This document shows positions 42,386-51,298 of a stretch of 64,000 nucleotides of DNA, one piece after another. The notes under the pieces are model-generated. The model was not told where the DNA came from. It did not search any database and was given only the letters and a program-made list of their open reading frames with translations. Origin of the DNA: an uncultured Prevotellaceae bacterium (lineage in GTDB: Bacteria > Bacteroidota > Bacteroidia > Bacteroidales > Bacteroidaceae); NCBI GenBank assembly GCA_946415365.1, contig CAMKSE010000013.1:1-64000 (forward strand), read 5' to 3'. Positions within the stretch are counted from its first letter, which is position 1. Every line of letters begins with the position of its first letter. Position numbers and translations under genes: made by a program.

Positions 42386-44788
42386 ATGAACAACGAGATA
42401 TTGAGCCAACTGAATGAAAGTCAGCGCATTGCCGTGGAGTACTGTGATGGAGCCAGTTTGGTGATTGCTGGTGCCGGATCAGGCAAGACACGTGTGCTGA
42501 CGTATAAGATTGCGTGGCTGTTGGAAAAGGGAAAGGAACCTGGGAACAATCCCATCAGGCCTTGGAACATACTCGCTCTGACGTTTACTAACAAGGCGGC
42601 GCGCGAGATGAAGGAACGAATAGGCAGATTGGTGGGGAATGAAGAAGCCAGATACTTGCAGATGGGAACATTCCATAGCGTCTTCGCACGCATTCTCAGG
42701 GCGGAGGCAGAGCATATCGGGTATAATTCGAACTTCACTATCTATGATCAGACAGATGCCCGTTCATTGGTAAAGACAATTATCAAGGAAATGCAGCTTG
42801 ATGATAAGGTCTATAAACCATCCTCGGTGGCTGACCGTATCTCAATGGCCAAGAACCACCTACTTCTGCCTCAGGCTTATCAGCAGAGCGCCTGGGCTCG
42901 AGACGATGCCACCCAGAAGCGGCCGCAGGTAGCTAATATATATATAAGGTACGCGGAACGATGTCGGCAAGCGAATGCGATGGATTTCGACGATCTGCTG
43001 GTTCAGACGTGGATGTTGTTCCAGAATCACGAGGATATCCGAAGAAAATATGTAGAGAAGTTCCATTTCGTACTTGTCGACGAGTATCAGGATACGAACT
43101 TTGCCCAACAGGCCATCGTCTATCAATTGACAAAGGAACGCCAACGTGTATGTGTGGTGGGCGATGATGCTCAAAGCATTTATTCCTTCCGAGGGGCGAA
43201 CATTGATAACATTCTGAATTTTCAGAGCCAATACACTGATGCACGACTCTTTAAGCTGGAGCAGAACTATCGGAGTACGCAGTTGATCGTACAGGCCGCC
43301 AATTCACTTATCCGTAGGAATGAGCGTCAGATACCGAAAAACATCTTCTCTAAGAATGAGCACGGAGAAAAGCTACAGTTAAAGCCCGCCTATTCAGATA
43401 AGGAGGAAGCGATGATTGTATGTCAGGATATTCGTCGCATACGCAGACAAGACCACAGTAACTGGTGCGACTTTGCCATCCTGTATCGCACGAATTCACA
43501 GAGCCGAAGCTTTGAGGAGCAGATGCGCAAGGAGAACATTCCGTATCGCATCTATGGCGGTCTCTCATTCTATCAGCGCAAGGAGATAAAGGACGTAATA
43601 GCCTATTTCCGTCTGATTGCAAATCCTTATGATGAGGAAGCCTTCAAGCGCATCATCAACTATCCGACTCGTGGGATTGGCGACACTACGGTTAGCAAGA
43701 TTATCCAGACGGCTCAGGCCTATGGGGTCAGCCTCTGGCAGGTGATAAAAGAACCTGTTCTTTTCCCGATGGACATCAGCAAGGGCACGATGACAAAGAT
43801 ACAGGCCTTTCGTGAGCTCATTGAGGGTTGGATCAAGCGAGTGAATACAGAGGATGCCTATACATTAGGCCATGACGTAATTATGAATTCCGGCATCAGC
43901 AAAGACATCTATTCTGGTCGTAATCCCGAGGACATCTCGCGTCAGGAGAACTTAGAGGAATTCCTGAGTGGTATGCAGGACTTCGTGGAGAGTCGCCGTG
44001 AGGAGGATATGGGTGATCAGGTGTATCTGCCTGATTTCCTGCAAGAAGTGGCTCTACTTACTGATTTGGATAGTGATGAAGGTGACTCAAACGACAAAGT
44101 GACACTGATGACTATTCATTCTGCGAAGGGTCTGGAGTTCCCGACGGTTTTCGTCGTGGGACTCGAAGAGAATATTTTCCCCAGTCCGATGTGTACAAAC
44201 TCTATACGTGAGCTCGAAGAAGAGCGGCGTTTGCTCTATGTGGCCATTACGCGAGCCGAGAAGCATTGTATACTGACTTGTGCGCAAAATCGTTTTCGAT
44301 ACGGACGTATGGAGTATGACACACCATCAAGATTTATTCGTGACATCGATCCGGAATTACTTGATGTGCATTCGGAGTCGGGTGGTGGGAAGTCGTTCTT
44401 CGGAGGATCTTATGGTGGTGCTTCCGGTGGTAGCAGAAGTCCTGAGTGGATGCAGAATCCTCATCCTGTAGCCACGCAGTTCAAGGCCGATCCAAAGCCC
44501 AGAGCCGTTGCCCCGAGACAGCCTGAGAAACCCATAGATCCATTTGGTGAAAGCTTTAAGAGGAATTTCCGTCCTGTGAATCGTGCCGTGCCTCCTCGTC
44601 CGATGGCTTCAGATCCCAATCCGAGTGAGCTCCGTGAGGGTTGCACCATCGAGCACCAGCGCTTCGGTATAGGTACGGTGATAAAGATTGAGGGTACAGG
44701 TGAGAATACAAAGGCTACGGTTGAGTTCCGCAATACTGGCATAAAACAACTATTGCTGAAGTTTGCTAAGTTCAAGATCATATCATAA
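42386..44788 (+). CDS. pcrA: UvrD/PcrA-family DNA helicase
   Basis: 800 residues, superfamily 1A 3'-5' helicase. Motif I is 'IAGAGSGKTRVLTYK', motif II 'VLVDEYQDTNFAQ', motif III 'VCVVGDDAQSIYSFRGA', motif IV 'LEQNYRSTQ', motif V 'LMTIHSAKGLEFPTVFVVG' and motif VI 'LYVAITRAEK'. The C-terminal Tudor-like piece 'VEHQRFGIGTV'-type sequence appears as 'IEHQRFGIGTVIKIEG', as in PcrA. It acts in DNA repair and in removing protein roadblocks during replication. The start is supported by a promoter 25 bp upstream. Confidence 0.93.
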   Translation: MNNEILSQLNESQRIAVEYCDGASLVIAGAGSGKTRVLTYKIAWLLEKGKEPGNNPIRPWNILALTFTNKAAREMKERIGRLVGNEEARYLQMGTFHSVFARILRAEAEHIGYNSNFTIYDQTDARSLVKTIIKEMQLDDKVYKPSSVADRISMAKNHLLLPQAYQQSAWARDDATQKRPQVANIYIRYAERCRQANAMDFDDLLVQTWMLFQNHEDIRRKYVEKFHFVLVDEYQDTNFAQQAIVYQLTKERQRVCVVGDDAQSIYSFRGANIDNILNFQSQYTDARLFKLEQNYRSTQLIVQAANSLIRRNERQIPKNIFSKNEHGEKLQLKPAYSDKEEAMIVCQDIRRIRRQDHSNWCDFAILYRTNSQSRSFEEQMRKENIPYRIYGGLSFYQRKEIKDVIAYFRLIANPYDEEAFKRIINYPTRGIGDTTVSKIIQTAQAYGVSLWQVIKEPVLFPMDISKGTMTKIQAFRELIEGWIKRVNTEDAYTLGHDVIMNSGISKDIYSGRNPEDISRQENLEEFLSGMQDFVESRREEDMGDQVYLPDFLQEVALLTDLDSDEGDSNDKVTLMTIHSAKGLEFPTVFVVGLEENIFPSPMCTNSIRELEEERRLLYVAITRAEKHCILTCAQNRFRYGRMEYDTPSRFIRDIDPELLDVHSESGGGKSFFGGSYGGASGGSRSPEWMQNPHPVATQFKADPKPRAVAPRQPEKPIDPFGESFKRNFRPVNRAVPPRPMASDPNPSELREGCTIEHQRFGIGTVIKIEGTGENTKATVEFRNTGIKQLLLKFAKFKIIS

Positions 44789-44920
44789 TTAGAGCGACTC
44801 ATCATCGGGTCGCTCTATCTGTCTCTTGCCAGCTTTTGGCAGGTGTCGTTTCTTTCTTAACCATTCGGCCTTATGAGCCTCATAGTCTTCGTGATGCTTC
44901 TCCAGGAATCCGTCGGCCAT
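44789..44920 (-). CDS. Conserved 43-residue charged protein
   Basis: The frame begins 'MADGFLEKHHEDYEAHKAEW' and ends 'IERPDDESL'. It is highly charged, with no cysteine. I recall similar proteins of the same length, beginning 'MAD-x-FLE' and ending 'P-x-DESL', across the Bacteroidales, of unknown function and often mislabelled as dehydrogenase. It starts 3 bp after the DUF4270 gene and ends exactly next to the helicase stop. Its last codons form part of a hairpin. Confidence 0.7.
   Translation of the reverse strand: MADGFLEKHHEDYEAHKAEWLRKKRHLPKAGKRQIERPDDESL
44791..44816. terminator. Hairpin shared by two convergent genes
   Basis: AGAGCGAC (44791-44798) and GTCGCTCT (44809-44816) form a perfect 8-bp stem with a 10-nt loop, straight after the helicase stop. 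It has no long T run, so termination is probable but not certain. Confidence 0.55.
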
Positions 44921-44923
44921 AGC

Positions 44924-46378
44924 TTAATTCTCATGGAATTTGGCATAGATGACCTTCATCTCTATTGGATTACCAGGTCCTCCTACCAGTTTAGTGCTAA
45001 CTAATCCCATTTGATTTGATATCACGGCAGCTACGGTCGTTCCAGATGATGTCGTCGAAGTCGTGATACTGACAGGTACCAGCAACACTTTATTCCAATT
45101 GGGGTGCTTGCTGACCCAGTCAGGATCGGAAGCAAGTCCCTTGGTCTTGTTCTTGCTCATCAGTGTGATGAGGTTGCTGATATTTGAGAATTCATAGCAG
45201 TTCTTACTCAGTGTTACCACGAAAGAACTGTTGTAGTCATATGACTTTTCTTCCTCGAAGAATGTCCTTAGGCTGTCCGTAGGAAGCATCATGATAGTGC
45301 TTGGGGCATTCAGGAGATAGGGACTTGACACGTTGCTGTTCTCTCTTGAGAAAGAAATGCTGACCGTGAGTAGTGAGTCATTGGCGTGATTTTGTGTAAT
45401 CTCATCCACAGGAAGTGTCACCTCGGTAAAGATACATGAGGGGGACTTCAGATAGGTACAACTCTCATCGTTAACAAGACGTATGAGGGCTTCTTTGTCG
45501 TTTGTTACCTTTGTTGTCTGAAGCACTTCGGGAGTCGAAGCCGAGCCCAAGAAAGAGACATATCTCGTCGTATCGCTCTGGTAATGGAAATATGTCCTGA
45601 GATGCATCTCCTTGAATTTCGCCATCAAGCCAAGACCATCGCCCAATTCGAAATAGAATCCCGGACATACAGAGTGTATAAAGGAATATGAGTTCTTGAA
45701 GTATTCCGGATGCTCGTAATAATTACGCAGGAGATAGGTTCCATAGTTGTTATATGTGGCACCATTCTTGTCTGTATAAGGGTCGGAAAGTGATACTCTA
45801 ACCAGTTCTGCATAGGAAGAAAGATTCCTGATACTGTCAATATAGGTAAGATTATTCATGCTGAAAGCAATACTTTTCTTGAGACCGCCGTCCCTTATGT
45901 ATCCCTCAGCCTTCGGATCGTAATTGCTGTAGTAAGTGTATGTATCGCTCATCGGCCTGTCAAGTTCAAGGATGTTCATCTTAAGTGGTGTCAGTGAGTC
46001 ACCGTAGCTTGAACTCTTGTCGAAAAGCAACCATATCTCGCACGAGTCAGCCAGTATTTTGCCTTCTTCATCCTTAGAAAGCATTTGACTGAGACTTGGC
46101 AATTTTACGTCTTCCTGCATATTGAACTGTGCCATGAATTCTGTCTTCACGTACGTTCCTGTTTCAGGATCTTTTACCTTTCCGAAATATGTTTCATAGT
46201 TTCGCGCATAAACAGAATCGACAAGTACTGACCTTGAGAAAGCCTGGAAGGATCTGGTAGAGAATTCAAGTTTGTCTGTCTCGTTGGTAAGCGATGACCC
46301 GATGGTATCGGTGTCTACGCTGCAAGAAACTATCGCCATTGCGGTGATTGCAATCGCTGTCAGAAATTTGGGTTTCAT
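44924..46378 (-). CDS. DUF4270 family lipoprotein
   Basis: 484 residues. The lipobox is 'IVSC' near residue 19, followed by 'SVDTDTIGSSLTNETDKLEF', typical of the DUF4270 start. The protein is rich in beta strands ('RSVLVDSVYARNYETYFGKV', 'CEIWLLFDKSSSYGDSL'). Members are outer-membrane or secreted lipoproteins of Bacteroidetes with no established biochemical role. It is second in an operon behind the glycogen-synthase-like gene, 33 bp apart, a pairing I recall as common in the order. Confidence 0.85.
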   Translation of the reverse strand: MKPKFLTAIAITAMAIVSCSVDTDTIGSSLTNETDKLEFSTRSFQAFSRSVLVDSVYARNYETYFGKVKDPETGTYVKTEFMAQFNMQEDVKLPSLSQMLSKDEEGKILADSCEIWLLFDKSSSYGDSLTPLKMNILELDRPMSDTYTYYSNYDPKAEGYIRDGGLKKSIAFSMNNLTYIDSIRNLSSYAELVRVSLSDPYTDKNGATYNNYGTYLLRNYYEHPEYFKNSYSFIHSVCPGFYFELGDGLGLMAKFKEMHLRTYFHYQSDTTRYVSFLGSASTPEVLQTTKVTNDKEALIRLVNDESCTYLKSPSCIFTEVTLPVDEITQNHANDSLLTVSISFSRENSNVSSPYLLNAPSTIMMLPTDSLRTFFEEEKSYDYNSSFVVTLSKNCYEFSNISNLITLMSKNKTKGLASDPDWVSKHPNWNKVLLVPVSITTSTTSSGTTVAAVISNQMGLVSTKLVGGPGNPIEMKVIYAKFHEN

Positions 46379-46411
46379 TGTGATTTGTGTCTTTTTATTG
46401 AATCCTCTGAC

Positions 46412-47224
46412 TTATTCCTCAGTGGGGTAGAGTTGGTCGTAGAAGCCTTCACATTCAGCGGCCACCTGTTCTGAGTAGTTGAGGATGGGTACGTTCTTTT
46501 CTTTGGCATATGCCAGAAGCTCGTCATTGACAATCTCCTCGGCCAAGACAATGCCGTCGCTATAGTCGATGGCCATCTTGCCGAGTTCCTGCAGATCGAA
46601 ATTGTTTTTATATTTGTTCAGGACTTTCTCGTTGGCATCGCGGAACTCAAGGCATTTCTTGAAATCCTCACCGAGGTCTTTGTCCAGTTTCTGGGAGAAG
46701 AGCGATGTGACGACCTTTGCCTCTGCGAATGAGGGTTCGTCGTGATACGCTGTCTTAACGTACATGGGCACAATGGCGCTCATCCATCCCTGGCAGTGTA
46801 TGATGTCAGGCACCCAACGTAGCTTCTTGACAGTCTCCAGCACACCACGTGCGAAGAATATGGCACGTTCACCATTATCAGTATAGTCTTCGCCTTGTTC
46901 ATCTTTTTCCATCAGACGCTTGCCGAAATAGTCATCGTTGTCGATGAAATAAACTTGTATCTTGGCAGACTGAATAGTAGCAACCTTAATAATCAGCGGA
47001 TGGTCGGTGTCGTTGATAATCAGGTTCATGCCCGACAGGCGTATCACTTCGTGCAACTGTCCGCGACGCTCATTAATAGTACCCCATTTGGGCATGAACG
47101 TACGAATCTCGTGGCTACACTCTTGAATTGCCTGAGGCAGGGACTTGCCCATGAGCGACAGGGAATTGTCAGGGACGTACGGAGATATCTCCTGATTGAT
47201 GAATAATATCTTCTTTTTTGCCAT
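46412..47224 (-). CDS. Glycogen/starch synthase N-terminal-like protein
   Basis: 270 residues, about half a normal GT5 glycogen synthase. It corresponds to the N-terminal Rossmann domain ('ILFINQEISPYV', 'PDIIHCQGWMSAIVPMYV', 'YSDGIVLAEEI'). The family's ADP-glucose loop 'KTGGL' is replaced by 'PDNSL', and the C-terminal catalytic domain is missing. It is thus unlikely to be a glycogen synthase by itself; a regulatory or other role is possible. Short forms of this kind are known in Bacteroidales, so it is not a fresh truncation. Confidence 0.78.
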   Translation of the reverse strand: MAKKKILFINQEISPYVPDNSLSLMGKSLPQAIQECSHEIRTFMPKWGTINERRGQLHEVIRLSGMNLIINDTDHPLIIKVATIQSAKIQVYFIDNDDYFGKRLMEKDEQGEDYTDNGERAIFFARGVLETVKKLRWVPDIIHCQGWMSAIVPMYVKTAYHDEPSFAEAKVVTSLFSQKLDKDLGEDFKKCLEFRDANEKVLNKYKNNFDLQELGKMAIDYSDGIVLAEEIVNDELLAYAKEKNVPILNYSEQVAAECEGFYDQLYPTEE

Positions 47225-47243
47225 CTTTGGTTATTTTACTTTG

Positions 47244-47251
47244 CAAAGGTA
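47244..47251 (-). promoter_or_regulatory. -7 box of the glycogen-synthase-like operon
   Basis: The minus strand reads TACCTTTG, 19 bp before the start codon. Confidence 0.5.
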
Positions 47252-47442
47252 CAAAAAAAAATCCGCATATCCGCTTTTCTTCCATTCTTTTTAGCAAAAA
47301 GTGACATTTTATGGTACTTTTTTGGATTATTTTTGGCTTTCTCACGTAAATAATGTGGAAAAATACAACTCTTTAACCATGCTTCATGTTGATTCCCAAT
47401 ATACAAAATAATCAAAAATCTTGAAAAAATCTTGAAAAAAAC

Positions 47443-47473
47443 TTGCAGTATATAAATATATTTCGTATATTTG
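47443..47473 (+). promoter_or_regulatory. Promoter of the AraC / M49 peptidase operon
   Basis: TTG (47443-47445), 20 bp, TATATTTG (47466-47473), 27 bp before the ATG at 47501. It rules out the longer frame that would start at 47471. Confidence 0.65.
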
Positions 47474-47500
47474 CACATTAATCAACAAACCGTTTGTAAA

Positions 47501-47965
47501 ATGGGTAAGTATAACATCACAGAAAAAAAGGAAAAGGTCGCAGCCTACAGGAGTTTGGTAAGCCCAAAGATGATGGACGGTATGCAGGAGAAGATAATGA
47601 ACATTATCGTCATGCAAAAGAAGTATCGCGATAAGGATTATTCGGCTAAGAAATTAGCTGAAGATCTTGGAACAAACACGCGCTACATCTCTGCTGTCGT
47701 TAATGTACGCTTCCACATGAACTATACCTCTTTCGTCAACAAGTACCGCATTGATGAGGCAATGACACTCCTTGTGGACAAACGTTACCAGAGTCTTCGT
47801 ATGGAGGAAATCAGTGACATGGTGGGTTTCTCAAATCGCCAGTCTTTCTATGCGTCATTCTTCCGGGTCATGGGGATCACGCCACGTGAGTATCGTATGC
47901 AGCATCTTCAGCAGCATCCTACTATGGTGGTAAAGCGCCAAGGACGCCCGAAGAAAAACAAATGA
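47501..47965 (+). CDS. AraC-type regulator with AT-hook-like tail
   Basis: 154 residues from the ATG at 47501, set by the promoter. It has two helix-turn-helix units of the AraC C-terminal domain: 'SAKKLAEDLGTNTRYISAVV' near residue 48 and 'RMEEISDMVGFSNRQSFYAS' near 102, followed by the hallmark 'GITPREYR'. There is no sugar-binding N-terminal domain. The tail 'VKRQGRPKKNK' looks like an AT-hook, which would add minor-groove contacts. Its stop overlaps the M49 start (ATGA), so it is translationally coupled to the peptidase. Confidence 0.85.
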   Translation: MGKYNITEKKEKVAAYRSLVSPKMMDGMQEKIMNIIVMQKKYRDKDYSAKKLAEDLGTNTRYISAVVNVRFHMNYTSFVNKYRIDEAMTLLVDKRYQSLRMEEISDMVGFSNRQSFYASFFRVMGITPREYRMQHLQQHPTMVVKRQGRPKKNK

Positions 47966-49932
47966 TTAAGGCTGATAATTCCGTGGACTTTCATTATCAA
48001 GATGAGCGGTTTGCTGACTTGCAACTGCTCAGATATCGGCTTACGGGCTTTGAGAATCTGTCGGTAAGCCAAAAGAAACTTGTTTATTACTTATCCAAAG
48101 CCACGCTCTACGGCAGGGACATCATTTTCGACCAGTTTGGAAAGTATAACCTCCGCGTCCGAAAGATGCTGGAGGCAGTATATACAGATCTCTCCATCGA
48201 CCACTCAACGGATGAATTTAAAGCTTTAGAGGTATATCTAAAACGAGTGTGGTTCTCCAACGGTATCTACCATCATTACGGATGCGAGAAGTTCATTCCA
48301 GATTTCTCTCCTGAGTATCTCCATGAACAACTCTTAAAGGTTGTTGAGAGTCGTCTGCCTTTGAGGGCAGGGGAGACGCTTGACGCTTTCTGCGATGAAC
48401 TCTTCCCAGTCATATTCGACCCACAAGTGCTACCGAAGCGTGTAAACAAGACAGATGGTGAGGACCTTCTCCAGACTTCAGCCTGTCATTTCTATGAGAA
48501 TGTCACTCAGGCAGAGGCAGAGGTTTTTTACGAACAGCAAAAAAACAACGATATCTCCAAAGAAACACCTCCTTCCTATGGTTTGAATTCTACACTTGTC
48601 AAGGAAAACGGTGAACTCAAGGAGCTTGTGTGGTCTGCAAACGGTCGCTATGCACAGGCTATCAAACATATCGTCTACTGGCTTCGTAAAGCCTCTGAAT
48701 TTGCGGAGAACAATCATCAGCGTAAAGTCATTAATCTTCTGATAAGTTACTACGAATCAGGTGATTTACACACTTTTAATAAATATTGTATTGAATGGCT
48801 TCAGGAACAGAAAGGTGAGATTGATTTCATCAACGGATTCATCGAGGTTTATGGTGATCCCTTAGGACTGAAAGGTTCATGGGAAGGACTCGTTGAATAC
48901 ATAGATAAGGACGCTACCAGACGCACAGAAATCATCAGCAGCAATGCCCAGTGGTTCGAAGATCACTCGCCCATTGACCCTCGTTTCCGTAAGCCAAAAG
49001 TTAAGGGTGTCTCTGCCCGTGTTATCTGTGCAGCCATGCTCGGAGGAGACGAATATCCCTCTACGGCCATTGGCATCAACCTTCCTAACGCAGACTGGAT
49101 ACGTGCGCAATATGGTAGCAAGAGTATCACAATCAGTAATATCACTGATGCTTACAACAAAGCCGCTCATGGTAATGGCTTTAAAGAGGAGTTTGTCATC
49201 GACAAGACTACACTTGAGATGATAGAACGCTATGGTGATGTCTGCGATAATCTTCACACAGACCTTCACGAGTGTCTCGGACACGGTAGCGGACGTCTTT
49301 TGCCTGGTGTTGATCCCGATGCGCTGAAGGCCTATGGCAATACGATAGAGGAGGCAAGGGCAGACCTTTTCGGACTCTATTATATGGCAGACCCGAAGTT
49401 GGTGGAACTAGGACTGACACCTGATGCGGAGGCCTACAAGTCACAATACTATACCTATATGATGAATGGCTTGATGACCCAACTTATCCGTATCACTCCA
49501 GGCAATCAGATAGAAGAGGCTCATATGCGCAACAGGGCCCTCATTGCACATTGGTGTCAGGAGAATGGTCGTGCCATTAAGATGGTGCGTCGCGATGGCA
49601 AGACCTTCGTCGAAATTATTGATTACGAAGAACTTCGCAGGCTTATCGCCCGTTTGCTTGCTGAAGTACAGCGAATTAAGAGTGAAGGAGACTATAAAGC
49701 AGCCCGTCAACTTGTTGAGTGTTATGCTGTGAAGGTTGACGCCGAACTGCATCAGGAGGTACTGGAGCGTTACAAAAAACTCAATCTTGCTCCATACAAG
49801 GGTTTTATCAACCCCATGATGTTGCCTGTCTACGACAACGATGGACAAATCATCGATATCCAAATATATTATGGTGAGTCCTATGCTCACCAAATGCTCA
49901 GGTATAGTTCGGAATACGGCACACTAATTTGA
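47962..49932 (+). CDS. Dipeptidyl-peptidase III (M49) family metallopeptidase
   Basis: 656 residues. The M49 zinc motif HExxGH is 'HECLGHGSGRLLPG' near residue 430, with the second motif 'IEEARADLFGLYYM' giving the further zinc-ligand Glu. Members cut dipeptides from the N-terminus of oligopeptides in the cytoplasm, and no signal peptide is seen. The full length is in range for bacterial DPP III. Confidence 0.88.
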   Translation: MIKADNSVDFHYQDERFADLQLLRYRLTGFENLSVSQKKLVYYLSKATLYGRDIIFDQFGKYNLRVRKMLEAVYTDLSIDHSTDEFKALEVYLKRVWFSNGIYHHYGCEKFIPDFSPEYLHEQLLKVVESRLPLRAGETLDAFCDELFPVIFDPQVLPKRVNKTDGEDLLQTSACHFYENVTQAEAEVFYEQQKNNDISKETPPSYGLNSTLVKENGELKELVWSANGRYAQAIKHIVYWLRKASEFAENNHQRKVINLLISYYESGDLHTFNKYCIEWLQEQKGEIDFINGFIEVYGDPLGLKGSWEGLVEYIDKDATRRTEIISSNAQWFEDHSPIDPRFRKPKVKGVSARVICAAMLGGDEYPSTAIGINLPNADWIRAQYGSKSITISNITDAYNKAAHGNGFKEEFVIDKTTLEMIERYGDVCDNLHTDLHECLGHGSGRLLPGVDPDALKAYGNTIEEARADLFGLYYMADPKLVELGLTPDAEAYKSQYYTYMMNGLMTQLIRITPGNQIEEAHMRNRALIAHWCQENGRAIKMVRRDGKTFVEIIDYEELRRLIARLLAEVQRIKSEGDYKAARQLVECYAVKVDAELHQEVLERYKKLNLAPYKGFINPMMLPVYDNDGQIIDIQIYYGESYAHQMLRYSSEYGTLI

Positions 49933-49942
49933 TTATTGAAAA

Positions 49943-50557
49943 TTGGATACAGAGAAGCAACTTAAAGAGATAAAGCAATCGTTCCGTCAGATGATGGACG
50001 GAAAAGTCGCACAGTCCATGCGTGACAAAGGGCTCGACTATCATCTTAATTGGGGTGCCACACTGCCGCGACTTCGTGAGAAAGCCGATATGATCGGCAA
50101 TGATTACGACCTTGCCATAGCTCTATGGAAAGAAAATATCCGTGAATGTAAGATCCTTGCAACGATGATTATGCCGCCCAATGAAGTGCAGCCTGAAGTC
50201 ATCGACATTTGGATGGAACAGACTCCTACACAGGAGATAGCAGAACAGGCGGCCTTTAACCTCTACCAGCATCTGCCCTTTGCTCCGGAAAAGGCATACA
50301 CGTGGATAGCTTCCGACAAGGAACTCTACCAACTCTGTGGCTTCCATATCCTTTCGCGCCTTTTTATGAACGGTCAGGAGCCTAACGAAAGGGGAATCAA
50401 TGAGTTCATTGACCAAGCAATAGCTGCTCTTCAGGGCGACAGTATAGCTGTTAGGAAGGCAGCTATGGCAAGTATGCAACGGTTTGCTGAACTCGGTCTG
50501 GTATACCAGCGTCTGGCTAAAAGCGCACTAAAAACGGTTAATTTGGATTTTATTTGA
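49943..50557 (+). CDS. DNA alkylation repair (AlkD-like) HEAT protein
   Basis: 204 residues starting at a TTG ('TTGGATACAGAG'); no upstream ATG exists in frame. Helical repeats of the AlkD/HEAT-like family ('YDLAIALWKENIRECKILAT', 'IWMEQTPTQEIAEQAAFNLY', 'ALQGDSIAVRKAAMASMQRF'). The relatives remove alkylated bases. I see the 'LW....RE.K' type motif but cannot assign catalytic residues. Its final 34 bases are duplicated 780 bp downstream, bracketing array B. Confidence 0.75.
   Translation: MDTEKQLKEIKQSFRQMMDGKVAQSMRDKGLDYHLNWGATLPRLREKADMIGNDYDLAIALWKENIRECKILATMIMPPNEVQPEVIDIWMEQTPTQEIAEQAAFNLYQHLPFAPEKAYTWIASDKELYQLCGFHILSRLFMNGQEPNERGINEFIDQAIAALQGDSIAVRKAAMASMQRFAELGLVYQRLAKSALKTVNLDFI
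50519..50552. repeat. Left copy of 34-bp direct repeat (att-like)
   Basis: The end of the AlkD-like gene, AAAAGCGCACTAAAAACGGT followed by TAATTTGGATTTTA-type sequence. It is repeated at 51299-51332 with two mismatches, exactly 780 bp apart. Confidence 0.8.
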
Positions 50558-50757
50558 TTAGAAGTACTTAATTGTCATTTACCTCTACTAAAAGCGTATA
50601 AATCCCAATATATTAGTTGTTTAGGCACAATATTGCATCTATTTTGCTTTTACTAAACTTCTACATTACCTCTACTAGTCGGCTACACCATAACATGAAG
50701 GTGCGGTATTCTTCTTATTATTAAGGCGTTTCGAAATGCCATTAGGGAGGAATAATT

Positions 50758-50818
50758 GTTCCCGCCCTGGGAACATGGCGTTCCCTTACTGGGAACATAA
50801 CATTCCCATACTGGGAAT
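50758..50818. repeat. Array B1: three GTTCCC-N5-GGGAAC palindromes, 22-bp period
   Basis: The units are 50758-50774, 50780-50796 and 50802-50818: GTTCCCGCCCTGGGAAC, GTTCCCTTACTGGGAAC, ATTCCCATACTGGGAAT. Spacers are 5 bp. In the third unit both arms changed together (G to A, C to T), which keeps the dyad and suggests selection on symmetry. Confidence 0.9.
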
Positions 50819-50843
50819 ATATTACGATGCCTAAGCTATCCAG

Positions 50844-50944
50844 AATAGGTGGCGCTTATCATTCAATAGATGGCACTTATTGCTGAATAAGGTGCCTTTA
50901 TTTTCAGATAAGGTGCCTTTATTGCGGCATAAAGAATGCTTCAT
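50844..50944. repeat. Array B2: five AATAAG-type palindromes, 21-bp period
   Basis: The units are 50844-50860, 50865-50881, 50886-50902, 50907-50923 and 50928-50944, for example AATAAGGTGCCTTTATT. Spacers are exactly 4 bp. The consensus and phasing match array A at 2779-2858. AAGTGGTAG follows at 50958-50966, as it follows array A. Confidence 0.88.
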
Positions 50945-51298
50945 TCTGATTGTAGAGAAGTGGTAGATGATAAGTAGAGGGAATGTAGAGGTTTTGTAGA
51001 GGTAAAATAGAAGAAAATAGTTACGGAAATATTTGCAAAAACCAAATAAAATCAGTATCACATGCAATTATCGATTATTTAGTAGAGGTAGAAATAAAAA
51101 TGAATAATATGATAGTAAATTACTTGAAAATATCGCGAAAGAAGGAGCTCATCAAGCGTCCCACCATTGTCCCTGATATAATCCTCGTTGGTTTCTATAA
51201 GATAGGCCATGCGTTCTTAATCTTTGTTCTTAAATTCGGTTCTTGGAGTTATGCAGAAATCTCATTTTTCGGTAATGTTTCAATTCAAATACCATATA

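Larger units (their letters stand above)
50558..51298. mobile_element. 780-bp element-like segment with array B
   Basis: This intergenic segment lies between the two copies of the 34-bp direct repeat. A perfect 12-bp inverted pair sits near its ends: ACCTCTACTAAA (50581-50592) and TTTAGTAGAGGT (51078-51089). CCTCTAC occurs twice on the left side (50582 and 50669); GTAGAGG occurs four times on the right. In the middle are three 17-bp GTTCCC palindromes, five 17-bp AATAAG palindromes and a GGCGTTTCGAAATGCC palindrome (50725-50740). No protein gene is convincing; a 73-codon frame at 51100-51321 runs into the repeat. It looks like a small non-autonomous insertion or a cis-acting site cluster. Confidence 0.6.

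Noticed and set aside
42386..44788. The PcrA helicase considered as part of a defence system.
   Set aside because: All helicase motifs and the Tudor-like end fit housekeeping PcrA, and no nuclease partner is adjacent.
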